Below are positions 1 to 13,753 of a DNA stretch of 64,000 bases, one piece after another. Every line of letters begins with the position of its first letter. The stretch's first letter is position 1. The stretch lies in the NCBI RefSeq assembly GCF_901000735.1, contig NC_081543.1, forward strand, positions 17,884,457-17,948,456, given 5' to 3'. The DNA is from Corylus avellana. Its lineage: Eukaryota; Streptophyta; Magnoliopsida; Fagales; Betulaceae. Made by a program: the position numbers and the translations under genes. The notes beneath the pieces were generated by a model. It was given only the letters and a program-made list of their open reading frames with translations. It ran no database searches and was not told the DNA's origin.

Positions 1-953
1 TTTCATATTCATGCTCTAATTATTTGCTTGAAAAGGTATCCCTGATATTCAAGCACCAATTCTAATGTGCAGCACTTTGGAGCGCAAATCAGATTTAGAT
101 TTACTTTGACTTTCTATCAAAGCTTATGTTTCGTAGAGGAAACAAAGTAAACCTTTTTAAGGTACTTGATCAAGCAAAATCCCAAATTTCTCAAAAGAAC
201 AAGGAAGCCAAAAGCAATTTTGATTGATGATAAAATAAGTTAAAATGTCCTATTACATCATAGCCCTTAATTAAATCTAATCCTAACCATACATGTCAGC
301 TTAATAAGAATACATGAAAAGACCAAAACACCCTTAGGAACCCTAGTTATTCTAGAAGAAATAAAACTTCTAAATAACTGCCAGACTGCCACGTACAATA
401 CCGTCACTACCATACCCGTGAAGAGTACCACTGCTGCAGTATTATGAATAGTAACTTTTTTTAACAAAAAATATTGTCCTCCATTACAATATTAGTGTGG
501 GAAAATCATACACTAGAGGGAGTAATTAAATCTTCTAATAAAATCCTTACAATACAAGCAATGTTTGTGAGAATGTATTTCAAAACTCAATTCTCCTAGT
601 AACTCTACTTTCTCCTCACTTTCATTTAAATCGGAGAAAAAAAAAAAAAACCCAAACAACCAGACTAGTTTATATTAAGAAGAAAAAATAATAGTAAGAA
701 GAAAAAATCATCTATATGAAACAATGATCTATTGACCTTTCCATTTTGTAATGAACAGGAGAGGCAAAACATCATGCAAAAAAAACACACGCCTTTAGCA
801 ACATTGCCCAAATGAACCATCAAAAAACATCTTTCAAGTAGGCATATATCCACAACAAAAAATAAAAATAAAAAAGTGAAAATAAAAAAGAAATCAAATG
901 TGAAAGACCTAGTCACTATAAACTATGCACTAATATATCAAATGAGAGTTTAC
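1..953. other. no gene recognised; probably last intron of the UBP15-like gene
   Basis: No coding exon is recognisable here on either strand. The short open frames are AT-rich and low in complexity, and none resembles the C-terminal end expected for the neighbouring minus-strand protease. The stretch directly follows the splice donor of that gene's last visible exon, so it is most simply read as intron, with the final exon(s) lying before position 1. Confidence 0.4.
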
Positions 954-2773
954 CTCAGTGTCATCTATTCTGAACCAATTTCCATTCAAATCTTTCACGT
1001 ATGACACATAATGTCCAGAGAAAGAAGCATTCAGTGAGTCCAAATGCACCACAACAGCATAGAGCATGTAAAGTGGTGGCATGTCTCCGGTCCCAGTCAT
1101 AAATGGAATCATATCCAACATGTCAGGAAAAGTGATCCATTTATTTATTTTCCCATATCTTCCCTCCTGATGAAGAAAAACCAAAGATTCCACCAGGTAC
1201 ATCACAAGTATATGATAGGGTATAAGCATATACATATCTATCAGAAAATATGCCAAACCAAGAAATCATTGAGTTCGTAAAACCTCAAGGCATCCTATGA
1301 CTAGAGATTTGAATATCATTTCAAGTGTAGATTCGAACAAACAAGAGAAATAGTTGCTATGTATTAACTCATGTGTTTGCTATTTTGCTTATGGCTAAAT
1401 TATCTATTAAGTTTGTTATTAACATTAGCAACTTAAGTTGTTACAAAGCAATTTGTAAACCACTAGTAGACAATCAAAGCAAGACTTACATCTCTTCAAC
1501 CAATGTCTAATGTCTAAATGGCTTTTTGATGCAGGAGGATAGCAGTTGAGTTGTCAAATACTAAATTAATAGCGTTGGAATATCTAAATATAAAACATTT
1601 GCACAAAAATTGAAAGAATCGTGCATAATATTCGGGGATTATTTTTAAAGTAATATCTTTTACTTTCTCTACAAGTATTTTTCTTGGAAAGCACTCAAAC
1701 TTAGACTATATAAAGGCAGGTATGTATTATTTTTTAATTCAGTTTTACAGTATCAATAAAATTTCAGTCTTTTAGAATTATTCGTTGTTTGATTCTTTAG
1801 GGCAACTAAGGTCTTTCTCTTCTCTATTAATTATTTTCTCTCTTTCCAAGTTCCCTTTTCAGTCTTCAATTCTTAATTGTTGCAGCTATCAGACTCTATC
1901 AAAACAATCCTAGTTCTGCACAGCATCCGTATCAATGTAATGCATAGTGGTACCTAAAGGAAAAAAAAAAACACTCACACACACACACACACGCATACTA
2001 ACATATAGGAGGACCCCCATCTCAGTGTAATCCATAGTGGTACCTGAAATCTCTTCAAGACAATTGTTAGGATGTTTGGAGCCTCATGTATGCCCAATTG
2101 CTTCCTGGCTCGAACGTATGTAGCACACCTATTTATCCAAAATAAATGAAAAGATGGTATGCTATATGAGTTGAAACTATAAAAATTTAAACTTTTATAG
2201 CACATGGGTCATACTAATCATCAAACCTTGCACATCTGTACATGTTCTCTCCATCCAAATCTTCTGCAGTCGTAAATTGAGTCAAGGCATCCTCCAATGA
2301 CTCCACCCAACCAAATATCTCTAATGTGAGATCCATAATGTTTTCATAACGTTCTGACTCATGATGACAAATCGTACACTTGACCTAGTGACATTCATAT
2401 TAACTTGTGGGTTAAAAAAATTGAATAAAGATTGTTCACAACCAAGTCAAATACAAAAGTTCGAAGGAGAAAATGAGCAATAAACACCTTTGATCTAAGA
2501 CGCCCCCCAAAAATATGTTGTATGAAAGTTGTTTCTTGCAATATAGGATCAACCTTTGTCTCACCACCTAGTCCCTCCAAGCATATAGATTGCATTGATG
2601 CAATAAGAAGCCTAGATAAAACAGCATTATATTATATGCCACAATTAAACATAAAAGAGTCTTTCTTTAATCCAAATTTGGATATTTGGATTTGGCGCTG
2701 TCATTTTCAGCTTCATATATGTAAGGAAATGGATGCAAGAAAGAGAAGAAAAACCAGTGTCACCAAGAATTAA

Positions 2774-2808
<35 letters not shown>

Positions 2809-5800
2809 ATCTTGACAGACCTTAGAAATTCATGCGCATCTTCCTGACTTCCATCACCAATTTGGCAATTAATACTTCGGATATGAAAAAGTATTCTGCT
2901 AGGAGACAGAGGGCCCCCACTTTCTCTTAGCATCATCACATGTTGCTCTAGTTCACACATGAGACACCTACCTTTCTTGCAACCTAACATGAATTTAATA
3001 ACCCAAATAAATAAGATACATTTTAAAACAAAATAAAGTTCAAACAATTGACAATCTAACAAAGAAAATAAACGAGAAGACTTAAGTACATGCTCTTGAA
3101 TGTGATCTGCGAAGCAAATAGATTATGAGAGGCTTTGTGCAGGTTAAACACTGCAAGACAGCATTAGCATAGCAACTGCAAAACAAAAACTACAATAAAT
3201 AAAGATTTGCATACAAGATTCTTAAGAGAAAAAAAAAAAAATGAAGCATAAGTTCCGATAAATCCTTTAATGTCTTAAACATTTTTCGAATAAAAAATGT
3301 TTGAAACATAGCCTTTCTACCAATGGATACCCTGAGTTGATCAACTGACTATTTGCAAACACCCAAATACATAACCTGCTTCTTTTTATGTATTTCATCT
3401 GCCTTGAATATTTTGTGTGTATTTAATAAATTCTAAAGAGTGTAGCCAAAAAGAAAACAAAAGCAGGAAACCAGTAACACGTTAAATACAACAATTGCCT
3501 ATAAAATAAATTAAATTTTTGCTTAATTTTATCAATGAAAGCAAACAATAAGACAAGAATCTCTATTCCTTATCTTTTTTGTTTACGTCTATTTTACTTC
3601 TGAATTACATATGCCAATCAAATAGTCTTCACTTCCTTTAGAAATTAAACTGCAGTAGTAATACCTGTTACCGCAATTTAAAAGGCCCCTGGGTGATAAG
3701 TCAAAGACTTCACACTGAAAGAACTCTACAAATTCTTCATAAGGAAAGAGCATCTGATACAGCACAATAGCAGATCATATGTGAGAGCTTCTATTTACAA
3801 CTTAGGACAGAAGAAGCATCACAATCAAATCGTGTAGGGCTATAATTAACTGGAAATTGACCTTTGATTTTTTGTGTCTTTTGCCAGGAATTACTGGGGC
3901 CCCTTGTCCGGTAAGTTTTATGGACTTTCTTAGACCCACCATCTTCTTGATTCCCACCTTCACATCCACATTGCCTTCCTGTGCAGCAACAGTATCATTC
4001 TTTCTAGCAACTTCTGCAACATTAACTCATAATTAGAGGCACAATAAAGTGCAAGGTACATGAGAAATAAAAAGTAAAAAGTGAGTTACCACTCTGACTT
4101 GATGGATTGGAAATTTGTCCTTTCTTCTCTATCCCTGAGCAACATTGCTCTCCAGAAACTTGCATTGCTGATTTTGGCAATTTAGAAATCTTGGTCCGGA
4201 GAGAATGTGACCCACCTTTAGCTTTTATACTTCCATTATTTGCGGTCATTTCAGAAGAGCAGCTGAAATTTACTGTGTTGACCTTAGTAGTATTTTCCCA
4301 TTCAAGTAAATCTCCGCCGTACTTATCCCATTCCATCCCAATTTCATGTGCATCTGTTCCATTTCTTGCCCTATGTGATGACTTTAAGAATCTACAACTG
4401 TTTCTTGGTTCAACTATAGTCCCATGTTGGCTTTTATACTTATCACTCCCATGCATTGTACTTGAAGCAGCTTGTCCATGAATATTCACATTAGAGCAAA
4501 TGACACTGGGGTTTCTTGGAGTTTCTAATTCTGACACAACAGAATCACTGTTTCTTGACGGCTGCCGAATAGAAATTAAATCATGATCGGAGAAAGACAA
4601 CTGCTAAAAGTAAAATAACAAATTTCAAAGATACTGACCTTATGCCTTATCAAGACCTCCTTTGATGAGATAAAATTAGAAGTTGAATGGGTAGTACTAC
4701 TTTTGGAGGTTTCTTCATAAGCGTCAATTACATCTTTATCCTCTCTTCTCAACACTTCGCTGTGGGATTTACGGGAAACCCACTTGTCCATAGTTTTTCT
4801 CTCCAGGATGGGGATTTGAGAGGTACCAACTGCAGAACAATCACCAGCAGCAGAGACACCAATGCTTACTGAAGGATAAGTTATATCATCAGTAGGAGCT
4901 TTATCCCTCTGATTAATATTGTAACCAAGGAACTGTGACTTCATGCTCTCATTAAGTAAAACCCTCCCATGAATGGATTCTTCAACTGAGAGACTCTTAG
5001 GAGAAGAGCTAGAGCTGTTAGTTTCCAATTGCTGGCACTCTCGCTTGTGAGCTTTCCTCCAGTGGATAATTTGACACTTTCCAGAACTTCAAAGAAGTTA
5101 TCAGTTCAAAATGAGAAACTTTTAAAGAGTCCGATTCATACTCTACTACAAGTTAATACTTTATTAGAATAGATTAGACATATATCTCACAAGCATTCTT
5201 CGTCTCTCTTTTTTCTGTACTTTCTTATGATATTAAGGATTTAAAAAAATATATATTAAAAAATATGACAATCAATTAGTTTGTTGCCTTCCACATACAG
5301 TCAGCATGTTGCTTCCTGTCAAAAGTTTAAAGTGCACACTACCCAGAAGTGATGGTATCGGAAAAGAAAGAGAGAGGCTATCATACAATCAACACAACTA
5401 TCTTTCTCTTTCCAAAAGCTCATTTTTCTATCTTACTTCATGCAAATAAGTAATTATTTCATTATTAATTTTATTATAAGTACTAGAATATCAAGTTTTG
5501 AAAATTACTTGTTTAACACCCAGCCTCATATTGAGAAGATGAGTAGCCCACATAAATTAAGTGGTTTATAAAGACACTTATGGTTGTCAAGTCCTACATT
5601 ACTTATTTACTAGGTGAAACTGGACTTTATAAGTGATTATAGCGAAGCTCCAAATAAACTAGTCTTTTTGGGCTGATAACGCAAATGTAGCTAGCAGTTT
5701 CTCCGAGTTGTTACAACAAGACTCTTAACCATAGTGGTACATCTATGTCACAAAAATAATCTCAAGAATTCAAGTAAAAAGTTTAAGACTTCAAACTAAA

Positions 5801-6630
5801 TCCAAAATGACTCATAGAAGTAACCATTCAGATATATAAGATTCATATACAGATTTCAATTGCCAAGTTGGATAGGTTCCATAGGTCACTTCAGGGCATG
5901 ACTTCCAAGCTCATATTCTCCAATATCCCTATGCAGAGGTATATACAAAACTAAATAGAGCGAAAAGCCAGCGCGTACGCACACAAGAGAGAGGGAGAGA
6001 GAGAGAGAGAGAGAGTGCTTCTATCCACTGACCAAAGAGACAGTTCTGCGTCAGAGTTAGGGAGATTAGCATACATGTCGTATGAGGGGAAGTTGCAAGG
6101 CAAAGTTCATCAAGAACTGGAAATCATCACCGTCCACGATCAGAGAATTTTTAATTTCTTTCATAAGTGAACTAAAATTTCTAACAAATCAAATCTTAGG
6201 ATGGAAGGTTTTTGGAGAACTATTCTTATTGAAAATACACTTCCTAATTTGTTTACATTGTTCAGATTCCTATAATGGAAAAGTAAGAACATAGTAATAG
6301 AGAAAACAAGTAGCTGCAATCATAAACAAGGAATAAAACATACCAATATCTAATAGATTTGCATCTGGAGCATCGGGTTGTAGCTGGAGCAAAGCACCTC
6401 GCACATGCATGATGTCCAATCTTTGAAGAAGCTATAAGAGGAATAGCATTAGCAACAGCCATCGTTTCTGCTCTAAGAGCTTCTTCAGCAGCCACTTGAG
6501 CAAGCAAACTTATCCTCTCTCTCTTCTTTGTAGCCTCACTCCATTTTCCAAGTAAGATGTAAGCAACCAAAGGGAGCACAACCAAGACAAGAAACAATGC
6601 AGGTATATCAGCTTGCCTTGGCTCAAGCAT
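954..6630 (-). CDS. UBP15: UBP15-like ubiquitin-specific protease with MYND finger (3' end outside window)
   Basis: A deubiquitinase that removes ubiquitin from proteins; Arabidopsis UBP15 promotes cell proliferation and organ and seed size. Eleven coding exons can be placed on the minus strand: 6630-6344, 5086-4639, 4600-4090, 4013-3862, 3753-3665, 3175-3090, 2983-2821, 2611-2488, 2384-2227, 2128-2044 and 1166-954. Together they give about 772 codons in one frame with GT-AG junctions. Domains in order: a hydrophobic N-terminal anchor (about residues 9-28); a MYND zinc finger (C76, C79, C87, C90, C96, C100, H109, C113); a low-complexity Ser-rich linker; the Cys box split across exons 5 and 6 with catalytic Cys near 497; a CxxC zinc pair split across exons 9 and 10; and the His box with His near 753 and Asp near 769. 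The start ATG precedes the anchor, as in the family. The Arabidopsis protein continues past the His box, and no matching exon is seen down to position 1. No frameshift or premature stop was found, so the gene looks functional. UBP15 rather than UBP16 is preferred because of the N-terminus. Confidence 0.9.
1970..1993. repeat. (AC)n microsatellite
   Basis: A dinucleotide run inside an intron of the UBP15-like gene. Next to it, a 20-bp segment containing CATAGTGGTACCT occurs twice (about 1935 and 2028), once at the splice donor of exon 10 and once upstream, as a small local duplication. Confidence 0.8.
2775..2806. repeat. (AAT)n microsatellite
   Basis: About ten AAT units sit a few bases beyond the splice donor of exon 7 in the UBP15-like gene, on the intron side. 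The run is a likely length-polymorphic site. Confidence 0.8.
5986..6015. repeat. (GA)n microsatellite
   Basis: A GA run inside the first coding intron (5087-6343) of the UBP15-like gene. The rest of that 1.26-kb intron holds no recognisable gene. Confidence 0.8.
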
Positions 6631-8100
6631 GTCACCACCAGCATACTCATGTCCAATATTCTCTTAAAATCACTACCTCCAAGATAGCCTTGTAAAGCTA
6701 CATAAGTTTTGTAATTAACATCCGGTGTCAGCAACATCAATTGCAAGATGAATCATGATCCGCCATCCAAACCTATCAAGTTCAAAATCAGAAAATAAAG
6801 ACTGCAACATTTTTCTTTTAGTACACAAAATAATTATTCAGATTAAAACGAAACAAACTATTTCAAATTCTTAGTTTGTAATCCGTTCAGCAGTAATTTA
6901 CCTTAAACAAAGAGAAGCTGTGCTCTTGATCTCTTTCCAGACTTGAAATGCAATGACGGAAAAAAATAAATTATATATCCACAATTGCATGATATGCAAG
7001 ATTAGTAATAAAAACAATTAAAACATAAAAAGAAATATGGCTAGTAGCACTGTACCATTGAGTTGATTGAAGCAAATCCGGTTTCTTGTTTCCTCCAAAG
7101 AACCAAATAAATATATTGTGCCTCTGTTCAATATGGAGAAATCAGAACACCAATGACATGAAAGAACCCACCAGCAAACTATAAGTTAATGATTACACTT
7201 TGAGACTTTATCCAGAAAGATGGCATTTTCAAACTCATTTCCGGATCTACTGCTGTTTTGGCCACATATGAGCCACTCCAGAGATAGCAGGGGTGAACCT
7301 TTATACCCCTTTTTGAGGGCATAGAGTTGTTTATAGGATCATGTCACCTGGGTACAATCCACTTCAAGGAAATATAGCCTCTTTTCCTTTTCTTTTTTTT
7401 TTTTTTCTTTTTTATTAAGTTTGAAATGCAATTAGAGATACCCAAAAGCCTAGCTTCACATCTTGGTTAATCATTCACAACAGACTCAGGATTAAAGAAA
7501 AAGACAGCATATTACAGAGGTGGGTTACAATGGAGAAGCGCCATCGAAAGCAAAGAACATTTATTTTACCATTGGGTTTTCTCAAGGAGTTTAGAAGCTT
7601 GGTGTGCTCACCTTTATCTCATACGGACCCAAAGCAACTCCCAGAAATCGTAATGTCAGTGCCGGAAGTGAAGAGCCTTTGATTCAAAAGCTACTGAACG
7701 AAAACGGCGTCGGCGAACGAGCAACGGCAACGGCAACGGGGTCGAGTGAATAATAGAATGGCTGGAGAAGAGGCCAGAGGGGGAAAGAGACTGTTGAAGC
7801 CTTGGTGAATGGTGATGATGTCAACAGGTGAAGTCACGACTTCATAGTGCTTTTCTCTACTGTGAAATCGCGACTTCTAAGCTCGAGTCTATTTGATACA
7901 GTGTATGTCCGTGACAGTGAAATCGGGTGTATAAGCCTCGCTTTCGCTGTAGGGGTCGGATCTGGCAAACAACAGGTAGATTGCGAAATAAGGGGAGGAG
8001 ACTGATCCGTTGATCCATGTGCACCTTCATTTTACAATTATACCCTTGTTAGCTTAGGAGTTGGGGTCATGGTGTAATTCCACCGTCGATCATGGACCCC
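6631..8100 (-). promoter_or_regulatory. upstream region and probable 5' UTR of the UBP15-like gene
   Basis: This stretch lies between the start codon and the next unrelated feature. A GC-richer, repeat-free patch at about 7680-7830 is the best candidate for the first transcribed part, with 6640-7680 likely containing an intron in the 5' UTR. No TATA box or transcription start could be fixed by eye. No other gene is seen. Confidence 0.35.
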
Positions 8101-8338
8101 ATCTGTAACCTAAAAAGCTAAAAAGAATCTAACGATTTATAATTTATTGGGATAAATGTAAAATCAGGCTCTTGCTTAAATTACAAAGCAATCCCTATTA
8201 TATCAAAATAAATATAAAAGTCCTTAGGATATGCTAAAAAACAATTTAGTCACTCAAATTAATTTCTGTTAAAATATTTGACGGATTTCGTTAAGTGTCA
8301 CATCAACGTCAATAAAAAAATGACATGTGTCGCTCTTA

Positions 8339-8369
<31 letters not shown>

Positions 8370-8370
8370 A
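8339..8370. repeat. (AT)n microsatellite
   Basis: A run of about 15 TA units within an AT-rich stretch (8100-8437) that holds no recognisable gene. Confidence 0.85.
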
Positions 8371-8436
8371 CTTTAAAAACTATTTTAAAAAAAAAAAATT
8401 GATAAAATTAAAGGGTTAGGTAGCTTAGAAAAAACA

Positions 8437-9440
8437 ATTGATGAACAGCCCAGTACACGTTGTGACCTTTGCATGTAGAGTAGCTGTTCACACTTGCACC
8501 TAGTGTGGAAAAACCAATGTTTCACCTCATTTGAAGCAGCTTTGCTGGCTTACCCAAATGCCCTTGTAATTGTGTTTCTCACCTCTTTTCTATGCATCCG
8601 TTTAATTGTCCAAGGATTGTTCTATGTTATTTTTGTTCTTTCACTCTCACGCCTCCTTCTTTTTCACTGAGCCTCATCCTCTTTAACGACCCAATGCAAC
8701 CACAGTTGGACGCTCACGCCTTCTTCTATCTCAGTGACCCAGTGACGGTGAAGAGCTGCAACCATGACTCTACTCACTAGAGCCCGAACTAAGGTAATGT
8801 TCTCTTCATTTTCAATTTTCCATGTTTCGGTCGTATCATTTCAAAGCTTTTCATGTTTTAGATTTCTGCCAAAAACCTTAGATACTTTTGAGCATATGAA
8901 GTTGTGGAAACCCTTCTCCGAAGATTTGTTCATATTTTTTACAGCATCTGACGGTTCTGACTTAGTTTAGTTCATTACAATTGAGTGTGATCATATTGAT
9001 TGTAAATACTAGCAAGTAGGGAGATATTTGTTTGGCATTTCCGACTATTCTGAATGAACAGTTCAAGGGTTCCAGTGTATATACCCAATATATATTTTTT
9101 CGGAATATATGTTTAAAGAATTATTTTAGAGATTCGAACTGAGATTTAGCAAGATGTGGAATAATGTGCTCAAATAAAGGATGAGCTTCAATTTATTTAC
9201 TTATTTTTTTTATAAAAAAAATTATCATTAAATTTGTAAATTTATTTTCACAGTAAAAGAATAAGATTTCTTTTATTGCTTGAAAGTATGGTGGGAAACC
9301 TTAGAAAATGATACAGTGGGATAAATGAAAGCTTTCATGATAATAAAAAAAAAATAAAAAAAAATAAAAAAATAAAGAGAGCACTGGGCTAAAGGAAACA
9401 CAATGGATAACATTTTACTGAAAGAAAAATCAAATGCCAA
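8437..9440. repeat. left inverted arm (about 1 kb), partner at 20520-21468
   Basis: Read on the minus strand, this stretch matches 20520-21468 with scattered substitutions and small indels. Examples are the shared segments around GTACACGTTGTGACC (8456), GACGGTGAAGAGCTGCAACC (8744) and AATGTTTCACCTCATTTGAA (8516). The arm contains what looks like a short first exon: an ATG at 8764 followed by ten codons and a GTAATG splice donor at 8794. The partner has ACG in place of that ATG. Arms this long may be the terminal inverted repeats of a large DNA transposon, or the inverted arms may have arisen by duplication. No target-site duplication could be fixed. Confidence 0.75.
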
Positions 9441-10430
9441 TTGATTGTCTAAAACCTTATCTAAAGACTATCTTTACAAAAAATAAAAAATAAACAATCC
9501 TAAGGGCTAAATTGTGGTGCCACTTTAAACAAGATTTAGTATTTTACTTTTTTTTTTTCTTTTTCCTTTTTTTTAAAAGAGCACCACTTTAAACTAAACC
9601 TGAGAACGAATAACGAATTTCACAAAAATAAAAAATATATTTCACTTTTTTTATTCTTTTTTTTTTTTTGAAAGGGCACCACTTTAAATTAAACTTGGGA
9701 ACGGATTTCACAAAATAAAAAGGTTAAGTGCTAACTGATATATATATAAAACTCTAGTTCAAGTTGCCAAACAATAAAATTGAGCTTTGAGGTTTGACTT
9801 GTTGAAGTGCGAATAAGGTTTCTTTTATTGGTTAAAAAGATGGTGGGAAGCCTTAGAAAATGAAGTTAGAATCATTAAATCAAATACACCAATTCTTTGT
9901 CTCCATTTGGTATATAGATCAGCCAAAAACTACCATAAGAACCACAAGGTTTATGCTGAATAATGTCCCTAATAGATTGCAGTCCTACTCTCCTTTTGTA
10001 TAATTTTGGCGCATGAAAACATAAAGTGATTATTTGTATTGTGACTAATATGATTATCGTTTATTTCACAGTAGGGTGGATATTTCTTAAGAACATGTGA
10101 CTCCGAACCCAAAAAGGTTCATTGATTATTCTAGTTAAATCAAACTCATCATTTAATTACACTTGTTCGTGTTTAAAATTTTGTTAATGTGTTCTTCTTG
10201 TTATGTAAAGTCGTCATATCATTTTTGTATATATTAACTCTTAATTACATTCATATATAAGATCTTATTGTTGGGATCTATATGCTTCATATGTTTATGC
10301 ATAATGCTAATAGTCAATTTGTCACACGTTATCTTCCCAAATCATAAATGTCATTTTTTTCCACTCCACACTAGTCCATCTGTAAGCATGTTGTTTCTAC
10401 CCACGCTCCCCTCCCCCACCCATTGGCCGG
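9441..10430. repeat. local direct repeats; no gene seen
   Basis: A motif around GGTGGGAA-CCTTAGAAAATGA follows a TTCTTTTATTG motif at about 9257-9313, inside the left arm, and again at about 9810-9868. A second unit containing CACCACTTTAAA occurs at about 9577-9637 and about 9672-9722, with a weaker copy near 9515. The rest is AT-rich with poly-T runs. No open frame with recognisable content was found. Confidence 0.6.
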
Positions 10431-10439
10431 GTCAACAGT

Positions 10440-11290
10440 GTTACAAAATGGGAAGAAAAACACGAGGACCGATTGATTGACATTCTGAGAGAATTCCTTG
10501 AAGAAGGTACGGCCACCATATGGTCAAAAATTGATTCCTCACATTGCCCAAAGGCTAAACAACCAACTTGATGATGGCACTCAGTACACGAATTACCAAG
10601 TTGGTGAGAAAATTTGTCACCTAAGAGAAGCGCATGCCCGTTACTCGGTCCTTAAAAGGGACAACATTGGTACTGGGTTTGATTGGAATGATGACCGTGG
10701 GACGCTCAATGCAACTCCGGAGCAATGTGAACACATTCGAACGGTAAGCCTTTACCTTTATTAGTAACATTTATTTATTGTTATGTTCTTTGACTTACTA
10801 AATTACGGTTGTGCTACTTTTTTTATTTTATTTTTCTTTTAAGAGGATCCAAAATTGAAAAAGTACTACAAATTTCCTACTGGCCCACCTTGAAACTACA
10901 TGAAACTATGCTACATCTTTACGGGGTCCTCGCCACTAGAAACTACAAATATGCTAGCACTCAAACTCCGATCGTGATGATGACCATTGCGTAGATCTTA
11001 ATCTCCCTCTAGCCATCATTAACCTGACTGAGGGCCCTAGTTGTCCTGCACGGAAGCCAAAAAGTAAATCAAAGGGTAAGAGGAAATGTGACATGGATTT
11101 GTAGTCCTCGCATTCTAGCAAGCGTTCCACAAAGGGTAAAGGGGTTTTCACTCGGATTACTAGCGAATTTGATTCCATTAAGGATACAGTTATTCGGCAA
11201 CTGAAAATCTGCGACAGTTCCCCATCAGCTGGGGACGGTAAGTCTGTCCGGCGCCCTTCCTCTCAAGGTTCTATTCAGCCATTATGAACA
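10440..11290 (+). pseudogene. degenerate PIF/Harbinger ORF1 (Myb/SANT-like DNA-binding protein)
   Basis: Broken reading frames give a recognisable Myb/SANT-like domain of the type encoded by ORF1 of plant Harbinger elements. It opens with a W-x-E-x-H-E-D-x-L-I-D-x-L helix at about 10447-10490 and continues, after a frameshift near 10530-10545, through a segment ending in T-G-F-D-W-N-D at about 10691. A putative intron follows, with donor near 10743. The next exon (about 10848-11290) holds the usual K-F-P-x-G-P-P start and a Lys/Ser-rich tail, broken by an early stop and by further stops. In these elements ORF1 assists the transposase in binding DNA. It is certainly not functional. Confidence 0.65.
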
Positions 11291-11689
11291 TAGTTAATGT
11301 TCTTGATGACGAAATGTCACTGCCTCCTACTATATATGTAGAGATATGTAAAACCCTCAACAACCCACACTGGGCAACGATCATATTGAACATGAATGCC
11401 ACAGGACGACATCAAGGGGTCTTGAATTTCATGCCCTCTAGCGATAATTGATAGAACAATTATCGTTTTATGTGATTTGTCTATCCTACGTCACTTGAAA
11501 GATATTATTACCTAGTTGTGATCGTGCGTAGTATTTAAATTTAAGCAGTGTACGGATGCTTATTCCCTAATATGTATGTGGATTTTAAATCCATATTATG
11601 TTTTGTGGTTTTAATATCTAAGGATGTATATTTGAATATAATGTAGACCTAAGTGACATTATGCATTCCATTACATTGTAGGTTTTTCA

Positions 11690-13135
11690 ACATGGATGTA
11701 GCTGGAAACTCAACTGATAACAATGATTTCACACACTGTGATGATCTTATGGATTCCGATTTAGAGGTCTCAGATGACGATGATGACGAGCCAAATTTGG
11801 ATCTAGTACTAAGGGAGGTATTGAAGTTTCTTCTTTCGCGCATGTTTGAGTTAGTGCAAGAATGCTACCACCATTTAATGCACCCATCAATAAGGCGCAG
11901 GCCAATTCCTCAAAGGACTTCAAAGTTGGCCGGTGCTATGTGAGTACATTGGGTACTTATCGATGTCAACAAAAATACATGCTACAAGCGATTTCGGGTG
12001 GGGCCGAGTACATTCTTGAAATTATGTAACATATTGAAACAAAATGGTTTCTTTAAGAGCTATCGTTACATTAAGATTACAGAGCAAGTTGCGACATTTC
12101 TCTTAATTGTCACACAAGGTCACTCACATAGGGATGTGTTGGATAGGATACAACGATCTTCGAAAACAATAAATTGATACTGTCACCTAACTTTAGCGCT
12201 TTCCAGGCTAGGAAAAACCATCATACGACCATCCGCACTGCAGATGCCTCACCCGTATGTCATGAAAGATAGTCGCTACTATCCGTGGTTCGAGGTAAAT
12301 CATTGAAACCAACGTATTGTTTAGTTGCAACAGTTCAGTTGTTGAAATGTAAGCATTTACCTTTATCAATAGTATTTATTTATTTTATCATTTTTTATTT
12401 TCTTTTTTGTCTCTCAGAAATGCCTTGGGGCCATTAATGGCACCCATGTGGACGCAAACGTGGTAGGCGAGAACAAGGTGCTCTATCAAGGTAAAAAGTC
12501 GACAACAACACAAAATGTATTGTGTATGGTTGACTTTGACCTATGCTTCACTTACGTCTATGCTGGTTGGTAGGACAACACACATGACTCCCAGGTTTTT
12601 TGGGAGTGCATCTAGGATCCCAAAGTCCACTTCCCCACGCCTACTAAAAGTACTAGTTTGTAATGCGTGCATGTTGCATTTTCTGTGTAATACGCAGGTT
12701 TTGTGTTAGTTAATTTAATATTGATACTGAGTCTAACGTGATAGTATCATTCATTTTTGTAGAGTATTTCTACTTGGTTGACTCAAGCTATGGCTGCTAC
12801 AAGGGGTTTCTTACCCCGCATCACAATGAAAGATACTATCAGGAGACATTTTGTACATCTCAGATACCCCCAAGAATGCTATGGAATTGTTTAATTACAG
12901 GCACTCCTCCCTTTGTTCATTTGTTGAAAGAATGTTCGGAATTCTGAATAAACGTTTCAAAATCTTAAAATATATGCCTCTGTTTTCCATGTGATATCAG
13001 CGATATTTTGATGTGTCACAGGTGGCAACCATGCCAGTTGTTCCATACGTTGCACATAATGTACCATCGGACCGATTGCCCCAAAGTAAAGATTTCATGT
13101 TTCAATATCGGGACGCAATGACAAGTCACATGTGA
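11690..13135 (+). pseudogene. degenerate PIF/Harbinger DDE transposase
   Basis: Fragments of a Harbinger transposase can be read in order. There is an acidic N-terminus (11693-11942), then a helix-turn-helix region (about 11945-12290) with in-frame stops. The first catalytic Asp is in A-I-N-G-T-H (about 12433) and the second in H-D-S-Q-V-F (about 12581). A later exon (about 12770-12950) holds Y-L-V-D-S, and the region of the third acidic residue is in V-E-R-M-F-G (about 12923). Stops at several points and frame changes rule out activity. The sequence differs clearly from the intact Harbinger at 25960-30473, so it is a different family or a much older copy. Confidence 0.7.
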
Positions 13136-13753
13136 AAAACTGTAAATTCAGAATAATTTACGTCTTCTCTCCTTTTCCCTTATTTGTTTAGTTTTTTGTG
13201 TATTATGCATCTTGCATACTTATAAACGAATCTAGAAAAGACCTAGAAGGGGGTCAACTAGGTGTATAAATTAATAGCTTATCCTTTTGACTTGAAAATT
13301 TTTAAATAATATTATAAAGTCCTTCATATGTACAAAAAACTTGCTATGTATATTCAAGTAAAATACATCGAAGACCTTAATATGGTGTTATCAAGAAAGA
13401 CCTTACTATGTACAAAAAAGAAGTATTATGGATTTCGTTTGGGAAAACCAAATATTATGCTCAATCGTGTATTTTAACTCAAACAGTTTGCACCATCCCT
13501 GACATCAAATTGTAGCCGTTCTTACGTATAGGCAGACAAATATAAGAATTACATATTATATTTTGTGAACAAACAATTCATTACTTATATGATTGTCAAT
13601 TAAATACAACACACCTTAATTTTGTAAAACAACATTTCCCTAAGAGGGCAACCTACGCCAATCAATACTCTGAGGTATTCCAAAAATAACATACATGAGC
13701 ATTGAAGATAGAGACAAACATCGACTGCATAGTGAAATAAGGACAAAATTGAG
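13136..13753. other. no gene seen
   Basis: AT-rich DNA between the transposase wreck and the GRF-finger ORF. No coding frame, inverted repeat or structured RNA is apparent by eye. Confidence 0.5.

Noticed and set aside
4107..4481. Plus-strand frame of 124 codons
   Set aside because: Antisense of exon 3 of the UBP15-like gene.
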